A DNA stretch of 12,509 nucleotides from the NCBI GenBank assembly GCA_030950975.1, contig JAUZQL010000018.1, positions 1 through 12,509 on the forward strand. Reading direction: 5' to 3'. Of the stretch, positions 1-6,691 are shown one piece after another. The notes under the pieces are model-generated. The model ran no database searches, was not told the origin of the DNA, and worked only from the letters and a program-made list of their open reading frames with translations. Each line of letters begins with the position of its first letter. The first letter of the stretch is position 1. Source of the DNA: Mariprofundaceae bacterium (GTDB lineage Bacteria; Pseudomonadota; Zetaproteobacteria; Mariprofundales; Mariprofundaceae). A program made the position numbers and the translations under genes.

Positions 1-1
1 G

Positions 2-2293
2 CAGTGGAAAGCTGAATCAGGTGGAATTATTCTGGATCAAATGAAACACTTGGGTTTTTCGATTGATTGGTCGCGTGAACGTTTTACGATGGATGAAGGT
101 GCTTCGGCGGCAGTACAAGATGTGTTTGTACGTTTGTTTGAGGAAGGCTTGATTTATCGTGGTAAACGCTTGGTCAACTGGGATCCAGTCTTGGAAACGG
201 CCGTTTCTGATTTGGAAGTTGTGCATGAAGAGGAAGAAGGATATTTTTGGCATATTCAATATCCTTATGCAGATGATTCAAGTAAATATGTGGTCATCGC
301 AACTACTCGCCCCGAAACATTATTGGGTGATGGTGCAGTGGCCGTTCATCCCGATGATGAACGCTTCAAAGATTTAATTGGTAAAGAATTGGTATTGCCA
401 CTTTGTGGTCGCACCATTCCAGTGATTGCGGATGAGTATGTTGACCCTGAATTCGGTACAGGTTGTGTTAAAATTACACCTGCTCATGATTTCAACGATT
501 ATGAAGTCGGTAAACGTCATGATTTACCCATGCTTAATATTTTCACCCATACCGCCCACATCAACGATGAAGATTTTATTCCTGAACAGTATGTGGGTTT
601 GGATCGTTATGAAGCGCGTGAACGTATTGTTGCGGATTTGGATGCCGAAGGTTTGCTTTATAAAGTTGAACCACACAGCCATCAAATTGGTCGGGGTGAC
701 CGTTCACATGCAGCCATTGAGCCTTATTTAACCGATCAATGGTATGTGGCGATTCAAGATTTGGCAGATCCTGCCATCCAAGCGGTGGAAGATGGTGAGA
801 CATGTTTTGTACCGAAACATTGGGAAAAAACATATTTTGAATGGATGCATAATATTCAAGATTGGTGTATTTCGCGTCAATTATGGTGGGGGCATCGAAT
901 CCCTGCTTGGTATTGTGATGATTGTGATCATATTACTGTGGATAAAAACACTCCCTCTTGTTGTGGTGCTTGCGGATCAAGCCATATCAAACAAGATGAA
1001 GATGTCTTAGATACTTGGTTTTCTTCGGGATTATGGCCGTTTACAACCTTGGGCTGGCCTGAAAAAACGGAAGATATGGATAAGTTCTATTCGACCAATG
1101 TGTTGGTCACAGGCTTTGATATTATCTTTTTCTGGGTTGCTCGCATGATGATGATGGGCAAAAAGTTTACAGGTAAAGTGCCGTTCAAAGATGTCTATAT
1201 TCATGCCTTGATTCGTGATAAAGATGGACAAAAAATGTCCAAATCGAAGGGAAATGTGGTTGATCCACTGGAAATGATTGAAGCCTATGGTGCAGATGCT
1301 TTGCGTTTTACCTTGGCACATATGGCAACCCCTGGTCGGGATGTGAAACTGGATATCACACGCATTGAATCCAATCGTAATTTCATGAATAAAATTTGGA
1401 ATGCTGCTCGTTTTGTATTTATGAACCGTGCTGATGCCAAACCTGATGCATCGGTTCAGCCAAAGAACGATGTGAACCGTTGGATTCTTTCTGAATTCAA
1501 TCAAACTGCAAATATTGTGGAAAAAGCTTTGAAAGATTACCGTTTTAATGAAGCAGCCACGGCATTATATGCATTTATTTGGGGAACATATTGCGATTGG
1601 TATGTGGAAGCAGCCAAAATCTCTTTATATAAGGATGAAGGTGAGGCGAAAGAAGAAACGCAAGTTGTCATGTTGACGGTATTGGATGGTTGCTTGCGTT
1701 TATTGCATCCTATTTGTCCTTTTATCACGGAAACGTTATTTCAAGAGCTTCATAGCAAAGATGACCTTTTGGTCAGTGATCATTGGGTGGTATCGTTTGT
1801 TGACGATGCAGCAGCGACAGCACGCATGCAGCGAGTCATGGATATGGTGAGTGCGATTCGTTCTATTCGTGGTGAAATGAATGTTGCACCAAGTAAGAAA
1901 ATTGATGCAGTGATTGCAGTGAGTGATGATATTCGTGTTGAATTAGAGCCACAACAACGTATTTTGATGAGTTTAGCTAAATTGGAAACATTGCAATGGA
2001 CTGATGCTGATATGGAAGTGGAAAATGCCGCTGTAGCACCGCTTGAAGCAGTGAAAGTTTTCTTACCTTTGGCTGGTTTGGTGAATGTAGAAGAAGAACT
2101 AAGCCGCGTGGAAAAAAATATGAGCAAGTTACAAGCGGATGTTGAGAACTTGAAAAAACGCTTGTCGAATGAGAAATTTGTTCATAACGCACCTGAACAA
2201 GTGGTGAGTAAAGTGCGCACTGATTTACTAGCGAATGAGTCTAAATTGGCAGAGCTGTTGCTTTCACAAGATAAACTTAAAGCGTTAATCTAG
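2..2293 (+). CDS. valS: Valine--tRNA ligase, 5' end cut off by the window
   Basis: This cytoplasmic class Ia aminoacyl-tRNA synthetase charges tRNA-Val with valine. The reading frame is open to the first bases of the window, so the ATG at 41 is internal. About 760 residues are present against roughly 950 in E. coli ValS, and the missing N-terminus would carry the HIGH motif. Visible parts in order are WKAESGG (from 5), the editing (CP1) domain with TTRPETLLGD (about 301-330) and FGTGCVKITPAHD, then QDEDVLDTWFSSGLWPF, the catalytic KMSKS at 1232-1246, the anticodon-binding helices, and a C-terminal coiled-coil arm rich in Glu, Lys and Leu (about 2080-2290). A CxxC pair (914-925) and a second pair (962-973) just before the DTWFSS motif look like a zinc ribbon, known in some bacterial ValS proteins. 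The gene ends with TAG, 58 bases before the next start. Confidence 0.97.
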   Translation, partial: QWKAESGGIILDQMKHLGFSIDWSRERFTMDEGASAAVQDVFVRLFEEGLIYRGKRLVNWDPVLETAVSDLEVVHEEEEGYFWHIQYPYADDSSKYVVIATTRPETLLGDGAVAVHPDDERFKDLIGKELVLPLCGRTIPVIADEYVDPEFGTGCVKITPAHDFNDYEVGKRHDLPMLNIFTHTAHINDEDFIPEQYVGLDRYEARERIVADLDAEGLLYKVEPHSHQIGRGDRSHAAIEPYLTDQWYVAIQDLADPAIQAVEDGETCFVPKHWEKTYFEWMHNIQDWCISRQLWWGHRIPAWYCDDCDHITVDKNTPSCCGACGSSHIKQDEDVLDTWFSSGLWPFTTLGWPEKTEDMDKFYSTNVLVTGFDIIFFWVARMMMMGKKFTGKVPFKDVYIHALIRDKDGQKMSKSKGNVVDPLEMIEAYGADALRFTLAHMATPGRDVKLDITRIESNRNFMNKIWNAARFVFMNRADAKPDASVQPKNDVNRWILSEFNQTANIVEKALKDYRFNEAATALYAFIWGTYCDWYVEAAKISLYKDEGEAKEETQVVMLTVLDGCLRLLHPICPFITETLFQELHSKDDLLVSDHWVVSFVDDAAATARMQRVMDMVSAIRSIRGEMNVAPSKKIDAVIAVSDDIRVELEPQQRILMSLAKLETLQWTDADMEVENAAVAPLEAVKVFLPLAGLVNVEEELSRVEKNMSKLQADVENLKKRLSNEKFVHNAPEQVVSKVRTDLLANESKLAELLLSQDKLKALI

Positions 2294-2298
2294 CCGTT

Positions 2299-2324
2299 TA
2301 AGTATGACGATACTTTCATACTTA
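2299..2324. repeat. Inverted repeat between valS and the fimV-like gene
   Basis: TAAGTATGA (2299-2307) and TCATACTTA (2316-2324) are perfect 9-base inverted arms around an 8-base loop. The loop contains a second ATACTT (2310-2315), which can pair with AAGTAT at 2300-2305 instead, so two hairpins are mutually exclusive. No T-run follows, so it is a poor intrinsic terminator. It could be an operator or a leader structure for the gene starting at 2352. Confidence 0.5.
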
Positions 2325-2351
2325 TCTGTTTGTAAGGGGATACATTCAATC

Positions 2352-4544
2352 ATGAAGTATACTGTTTATGCACGACTGAAACCCACTGTTTGGCTAGCTT
2401 CTCTGGTATTCATGATCCCCTATACTGCTCAAGCGTTTAGTTTTGGTGTACCTGTTATTCAAAGTCATTTAAATGAACCTTTAAAAGTTCGTGTGCCGAT
2501 TGCTTTGGATCAAGGGGAAGTGTTGAATCATATTTTTATTGATTTGGCAAAACCTGATGTTTATCAACAATGGGGCTTGCAAATTGATATGAAGCTATCT
2601 CAATTGCACTTGGCGATTCATCAAGAAAAGAAAGCCTATCCTTATGTAGAAATTTTTTCATATGAGCCGATAAACAGGGCTTTGGTTTCGTTCATATTGC
2701 TTGCAAAAAAGAATCAGCATCATTTTTATAAACAAGTGAAAGTGTTGCTGGATCCACTTTCGCCTTCATCTTCAAATAAATATACTCAGCATGAAGATGT
2801 TATTCGTTTACAAGCTAAGAAACAGCTCAATGTTAGCCAGCCACCTGTGAAGAAAAAAGCCAAGCCGATACGTGTGAATGAAAAAGGCTGGGCCAGATTA
2901 TGGAATTATGGACCCGTTCGTTATGGTGATAGTTTAAGCACCATTGCCTATCGTTTACGGAAGGATCGACGTTATTCGAATCACGCTGTGATGTTGGCTT
3001 TATATCGCTTGAATCCTGAAGCTTTTGAACAGGGAGATATCAATCATTTGAAAGCTGGGGTCTTTTTAAAAGTACCCCATGCCAAAGAACTACATGTACT
3101 TTTATCTGAATCAGCCACCTCGAATAAGCCAAAGCTTACGCCTACAAATACTCCTCAAAAGAAAAAGCAGGCAGATCAGCAAACTGTATCGAGATTTGTT
3201 GGTCATATTTCTGCGAAAATTGATGATAACCCAGTAGCTACTGTGAAAAAAAATCAATTAGAAAAAGATGTTAGCACTGTTCAAAAACGTTTGGATAGCA
3301 TGTATCAAACAAATATGGCTTCACATATTCGTATGGATGGCATGGACGTGATGTTCAATAAAGTACATGAAAAAATTGATGATATGGGGAAACAGTTAAA
3401 GAAAATCAATCAAGATGAACTGGCATTACAAGTGCAAGTGGATCAACTTTCTGATCAATATGATGATCCTTGGATGTGGCGTTGGGGATTACTGCTATTA
3501 CTTTTATTGAATGCTTCGGGTTTAGCTTTTGTATATCTTCATTTTAGAAAAAAACATATACCTTCTTCTGATAGCCCTGATATTTTACATCCATCACAGG
3601 AAATTGAGAAAATACCACATCCTTTGGCGACGGTGAACCATCAAAGTATCGATAATCATATTTATGATCTTGAACGTGCGCTGGATCATCAGGATTATTC
3701 TTTGGCAGAAACAATCTTAAATAAGATGGATGATAAACAAGCAAATAATACACGGCTATTAGCGTTAAAGGTTCGATTATATCATGAGACAGGGCGCACC
3801 GATGAACGTGATGCTTGTGTTCATCAGAGTCATACGGATTTAAATGAGTCGCAATGGCGTGTTTTTTGTGATCATCTACCTTCAAGCTTATGGCAGGCAT
3901 TAGTTGCTGCGCATGTGGTTTCGGGTTTAAGTTATGAAGATGATATGGAAGAACGGGTGCGAGATATAGATGATACCGTGATTCGTCATATACCTCACCC
4001 TATTGTAGACAAAGAGGAATCGACCCGTCAATTTGAACATATAGAGGATATTGGTTTTGAGGGAATTCCCATTACATCTGATGAAGCCATGATGGATGAA
4101 AAGCCGAGTGAACAGTCATTTGATAGCTTGGGAGGACCGCTATTGCCTGATACGTATGACACACCTTTGGCAATGAGTGAAGAAGAGCCGGTGTTAGATG
4201 CTATGTCGGATATGCCTTTCACGATTGACGACAATGATGACACAGATATTGCTGCTTCTCATTTGAGTTTAGATAATGATATTGAAAATATGACCTCTGA
4301 ATATATTGATTTTCAAGATGAATTTAAATCACCTGTTGAAATTGTTGATGAAGTTCCAGAAAAAAAGACTGAAGTAGATGATCCATTTACGTTTGAATTT
4401 GATGATTCGCCTATATTTACAGCATCAGAAGATTTATTGGAAAAAGAAATGGTGACCAGTAGTGATGAAGGTTTGATAGAAGACGATGGTTTATTTTTCC
4501 AAAGTAATAACGAGCAAGAAGAAGCAAGTCAGGAAAAAACATGA
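2352..4544 (+). CDS. fimV: FimV-like LysM inner-membrane protein with acidic cytoplasmic tail
   Basis: FimV/HubP proteins are polar scaffolds that bind peptidoglycan and recruit motility, pilus and signalling proteins. From the ATG at 2352 the protein has 730 residues. That start is preferred over the ATG at 2304 because AAGGGGA (2334-2340) precedes it and a clean signal peptide begins there, with likely cleavage after AQA (residue 28). Next come a FimV N-terminal domain with LNEPLKVRVPI (about 29-135), a LysM domain of the FimV type starting at YGPVRYGDSLSTIA (about 186-243), a coiled coil (about 300-370), one membrane segment (about 374-397, a run of seven leucines) and a short TPR-like stretch (about 430-485). 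A long tail very rich in Asp and Glu closes the protein. The usual C-terminal FimV helix domain is not visible. The gene overlaps the next one by ATGA. The family call is solid; orthology to FimV is less certain. Confidence 0.85.
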   Translation: MKYTVYARLKPTVWLASLVFMIPYTAQAFSFGVPVIQSHLNEPLKVRVPIALDQGEVLNHIFIDLAKPDVYQQWGLQIDMKLSQLHLAIHQEKKAYPYVEIFSYEPINRALVSFILLAKKNQHHFYKQVKVLLDPLSPSSSNKYTQHEDVIRLQAKKQLNVSQPPVKKKAKPIRVNEKGWARLWNYGPVRYGDSLSTIAYRLRKDRRYSNHAVMLALYRLNPEAFEQGDINHLKAGVFLKVPHAKELHVLLSESATSNKPKLTPTNTPQKKKQADQQTVSRFVGHISAKIDDNPVATVKKNQLEKDVSTVQKRLDSMYQTNMASHIRMDGMDVMFNKVHEKIDDMGKQLKKINQDELALQVQVDQLSDQYDDPWMWRWGLLLLLLLNASGLAFVYLHFRKKHIPSSDSPDILHPSQEIEKIPHPLATVNHQSIDNHIYDLERALDHQDYSLAETILNKMDDKQANNTRLLALKVRLYHETGRTDERDACVHQSHTDLNESQWRVFCDHLPSSLWQALVAAHVVSGLSYEDDMEERVRDIDDTVIRHIPHPIVDKEESTRQFEHIEDIGFEGIPITSDEAMMDEKPSEQSFDSLGGPLLPDTYDTPLAMSEEEPVLDAMSDMPFTIDDNDDTDIAASHLSLDNDIENMTSEYIDFQDEFKSPVEIVDEVPEKKTEVDDPFTFEFDDSPIFTASEDLLEKEMVTSSDEGLIEDDGLFFQSNNEQEEASQEKT

Positions 4545-4828
4545 ACATAAAAAAATTTCCAGATAATCCTTTTTTGATGGCTTTTTCAAAAATCGCCATG
4601 ATTGATACAGCGGTGATGGCAGTATCCGTGGGTTTGGCTATATGGCAATCGACTTGGATGTGGTATTTTTTAAGCGCAGGATTATTGATTTCGATAGCTG
4701 TATTTGTTCGAATCAATCAAAAAGTTCTTCATGCTTTGTCATGTCCACACTGTCACCAGCCAGTTACTTTTTGTAAGGGTGAAGGTCTGGTGTGTGAAAA
4801 ATGTAAAACAATTTGGGAATTGGGGTAA
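4541..4828 (+). CDS. Small two-TM membrane protein with C-terminal zinc ribbon, function unknown
   Basis: I do not recognise a named family for these 95 residues. Two hydrophobic segments (about 18-35 and 40-58) are followed by a short soluble end with C68-x2-C71 and C85-x2-C88, the spacing of a small zinc ribbon. C78 and H70 lie between or beside these pairs. With both membrane spans crossing, the zinc ribbon would lie on the same side as the N-terminus, most likely the cytoplasm. The start is supported by AGGA (4531-4534) six bases upstream. Its ATG shares four bases with the TGA of the fimV-like gene (ATGA), so translational coupling is likely, and its stop lies directly before yajQ. A zinc-ribbon membrane protein could act as an adaptor or assembly factor, but nothing in the sequence proves a role. 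Confidence 0.8.
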   Translation: MNIKKFPDNPFLMAFSKIAMIDTAVMAVSVGLAIWQSTWMWYFLSAGLLISIAVFVRINQKVLHALSCPHCHQPVTFCKGEGLVCEKCKTIWELG

Positions 4829-4831
4829 ATG

Positions 4832-5317
4832 ATGCCGAGTTTTGATATTGTATGTGAAGTAAATGAGCAAGAGATGGATAATGCAGTCAATCAGGTGAAG
4901 AAAGAAATCACCACGCGTTATGATTTTAAGCATAGCAAAGCCAGTATTGAATTGCAGGATGGCAAACTCACTTTGGTGGGTGATGATGTGAACAACCTTA
5001 ATACTGTGGCTGAAATTTTACGTGCCAAGATGGTACGCCGTAAACTTGAAGCCAATGCCTTGGAGTATGGTGATATTGAAGCAGCCAGTGGTGATACACG
5101 TCGTCAATTGATTACCGTGAAACAAGGTGTGGATAAAGAAACCGCTAAAAAAATTGTAAAACGAATCAAAGATGAAAAAATGAAGGTGCAAGCTGCCATT
5201 CAAGGGGAGCAGGTTCGTGTAACTGGAAAAAAACGTGATGATTTACAAGCAGTGATGAATTTGGTGCGAGGTATGGATGTGGATCGTCCCTTGAGTTTTA
5301 GTAATTTTAGAGACTAA
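4832..5317 (+). CDS. yajQ: YajQ family nucleotide-binding protein
   Basis: YajQ proteins are small cytoplasmic proteins of two ferredoxin-like folds. A Xanthomonas member binds cyclic di-GMP and works with a transcription regulator, and others bind nucleotides or RNA. The 161-residue product matches the family almost end to end, with MPSFDIV at the start, TTRYDFKHSKASIEL, KLEANALEYGDIE, an AASGDTRRQ segment, VKQGVDKETAKKIVKRIKDEKMKVQAAIQGEQVRVTGK in the second half (quoted in part: GVDKETAKKIVK), and the terminal RPLSFSNFRD. Two ATGs stand in tandem at 4829 and 4832. I chose 4832 because the family begins MPSFD and the GGGG at 4821-4824 is then seven bases away. The upstream stop at 4826-4828 is effectively contiguous, so yajQ should be cotranscribed with the two genes before it. 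Confidence 0.95.
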   Translation: MPSFDIVCEVNEQEMDNAVNQVKKEITTRYDFKHSKASIELQDGKLTLVGDDVNNLNTVAEILRAKMVRRKLEANALEYGDIEAASGDTRRQLITVKQGVDKETAKKIVKRIKDEKMKVQAAIQGEQVRVTGKKRDDLQAVMNLVRGMDVDRPLSFSNFRD

Positions 5318-5362
5318 AAGTATATGGATTCAGCTTGCCTCTTATTTTTTTAATAACATGGC

Positions 5363-5400
5363 AAAAAAAAGCTCACTTCCAATTGTAAGTGAGCTTTTTA
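5363..5400. terminator. Bidirectional intrinsic terminator between convergent operons
   Basis: AAAAAGCTCACTT (5366-5378) and AAGTGAGCTTTTT (5387-5399) form a perfect 13-base inverted repeat around the loop CCAATTGT. On the plus strand the stem ends in TTTTT, and on the minus strand eight T residues (complement of 5363-5370) follow the GC part of the stem. It can therefore stop transcription from yajQ on the left and from the cytochrome operon on the right. Confidence 0.9.
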
Positions 5401-5444
5401 ATGTCGACATCGGGAAAATATAATAGCTAAGCTGAATATTTACC

Positions 5445-6260
5445 TTATTGCTTACGGATATAAGCCATTAAATCACGAATTTCATCCGATGATAGTTTTT
5501 CCACATCTTTGCCTGCGCGTTTGACATGACGACCATGACGAATACGAAGATCCAAAAGTTGATCGCTCAAATCAGCGAGCTTTATTTGTCTAGCAGCATT
5601 ACCAATAAGCTTAATTTTGCTTGGGCTTGAATGGCAAGATTGGCAGTGTTTAGCGTATAATTTTTTACCATTACCAAGATTGGCTTGATAACGAAGTGAA
5701 AGAACATAATGAGCAACATCATTGATATCTGGATTGCTTAATTGATGTTCATTGGCTGTCATCATTGTGCCTGAACGACCATGACGGAGGGTATGTACAA
5801 TTTCTTTTAAATTAAGTTTAGAATAAACTAAATTGGCAGCACCTAAACCAGTGCCTCCACGTCCATTCATAGCATGGCAACTAGAACAAACTTGTTCAAA
5901 ACGTTTTTTACCATTCGCAAGGTTTGGTTTGTAGTCAAATGTTTTGATGTAATCAATGACTGCTTCAATTTCTAAGGGGTCAAGATCATATTTTTTCGCA
6001 CGCATGCCCGTTCCACGTACGCCATAAGTAATGATACGACGCATTTCATCACGGCTTACAACTTGAGCCATTGCGCGATGATTACGAGCTGGAAATGGTT
6101 TTAAATCCTTACCAAACTTACTGACTGTGCCGTCCATACCATGACAACTGGCGCAGTTATTTTGATAAATCTTTTTACCATCGGGTACATCATCTGATGC
6201 ATGAGCAACAGATAAAGGCAGCGCAAGAAGCGCTGCCGTGACCAATACTTTTTTAAACAT
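5445..6260 (-). CDS. Three-heme periplasmic c-type cytochrome (tandem class I domains)
   Basis: This 271-residue exported protein is probably a periplasmic electron relay. A signal peptide (MFKKVLVTAALLALPLSVAHA) is likely cleaved after residue 21. Three covalent heme sites follow: C36-x2-C39-H40, C125-x2-C128-H129 and C206-x2-C209-H210. Each is preceded by D/NGKK about ten residues upstream, so the protein looks like a triplicated class I domain. Domains 1 and 2 have the expected distal methionine (M86 in GTGM, M166 or M167 in GTMM). Domain 3 has HGRHVKRAG in the same place and no methionine, leaving H245 or an open site. A strong GGAGG-type site lies just before the ATG at 6260. It is the last gene of a three-gene minus-strand cluster, 57 bases after the small cytochrome. 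The physiological partner is not shown by the sequence. Confidence 0.9.
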   Translation of the reverse strand: MFKKVLVTAALLALPLSVAHASDDVPDGKKIYQNNCASCHGMDGTVSKFGKDLKPFPARNHRAMAQVVSRDEMRRIITYGVRGTGMRAKKYDLDPLEIEAVIDYIKTFDYKPNLANGKKRFEQVCSSCHAMNGRGGTGLGAANLVYSKLNLKEIVHTLRHGRSGTMMTANEHQLSNPDINDVAHYVLSLRYQANLGNGKKLYAKHCQSCHSSPSKIKLIGNAARQIKLADLSDQLLDLRIRHGRHVKRAGKDVEKLSSDEIRDLMAYIRKQ

Positions 6261-6317
6261 GAAAACCTCCCTCCCTCATTTTAAATTTACTACTTTATTT
6301 TATACTTCAACAGGTTT

Positions 6318-6620
6318 TTAACTACCCTGCTGTACTTGAATAAAGCTTACCATAGCGGCAATTTCATCACTGGAAAGTTTTTTCTTGTATGATTTCATCA
6401 TTGTTCCTTTCCGACCATTGGTAATGGTAGACAATAGAATGCTTGAATCTTTATTCATATCTTTGAATGCAGGACCCACTTTCTTTTTGTTTAAGCTGTG
6501 GCACATCTTACATTTTTTGCTAAAAATTTTACTTGCATCAATACCATCAGATGCCACAGCAGCGCTAGATGTCATGCCTAAAAAAGCCAAAGCCATCGAT
6601 GTTAAAATAATTTTTTTCAT
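6318..6620 (-). CDS. Small basic monoheme cytochrome c
   Basis: This 100-residue precursor is a small class I cytochrome c, expected to be a soluble periplasmic electron carrier. The signal peptide MKKIILTSMALAFLGMTSS and AAVA ends after residue 23, giving a mature protein of 77 residues. The heme site is C37-x2-C40-H41, followed by the typical VGPAFKDM loop, and the distal ligand is M74 in NGRKGTMM. The mature part has 14 Lys and one Arg against six acidic residues, so it is clearly basic and suited to docking on acidic partners. The ATG at 6620 has GGAG at 6627-6630; a longer reading from a TTG at 6659 lacks such support and would bury the signal peptide. It sits between a membrane heme protein 71 bases upstream and a three-heme cytochrome 57 bases downstream. 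Confidence 0.92.
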   Translation of the reverse strand: MKKIILTSMALAFLGMTSSAAVASDGIDASKIFSKKCKMCHSLNKKKVGPAFKDMNKDSSILLSTITNGRKGTMMKSYKKKLSSDEIAAMVSFIQVQQGS

Positions 6621-6641
6621 AGTGTTCTCCTTTTGAACAAA

Positions 6642-6678
6642 AGCATCCATGATGCTCAATTTACAGCAAGTATTGCTG
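6642..6678. repeat. Two adjacent small hairpins between cytochrome genes
   Basis: In the 71-base gap between the membrane cytochrome gene and the small cytochrome gene, AGCATC (6642-6647) pairs with GATGCT (6651-6656), and CAGCAA (6664-6669) pairs with TTGCTG (6673-6678). Each is a perfect 6-base stem with a 3-base loop. In the minus-strand mRNA they would form two consecutive stem-loops between the stop codon and the next ribosome-binding site. Without T-runs they are unlikely terminators; mRNA processing or stabilising structures fit better. Confidence 0.4.
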
Positions 6679-6691
6679 ATGGGGTTATGAT

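Noticed and set aside
1031..1504. 157-codon open frame on the minus strand inside valS
   Set aside because: It is wholly antisense to a conserved coding region, has no recognisable domain, and reads as unusual His-rich sequence typical of a shadow frame.
2304..2351. Earlier ATG for the fimV-like gene
   Set aside because: It lies inside the inverted repeat, has no ribosome site, and pushes the signal peptide inward; 2352 has AAGGGGA and a clean signal peptide.
3544..3900. 118-codon antisense open frame inside the fimV-like gene
   Set aside because: Its composition is that of a complement of the coding frame and it has no start signal.
5401..5410. Palindrome ATGTCGACAT after the terminator
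   Set aside because: A single 10-base palindrome just beyond a terminator is easily chance, and no second copy or associated feature was seen.
6621..6659. N-terminal extension of the small cytochrome from a TTG at 6659
   Set aside because: It would place 13 residues before a typical signal peptide, and the ATG at 6620 has its own GGAG site.
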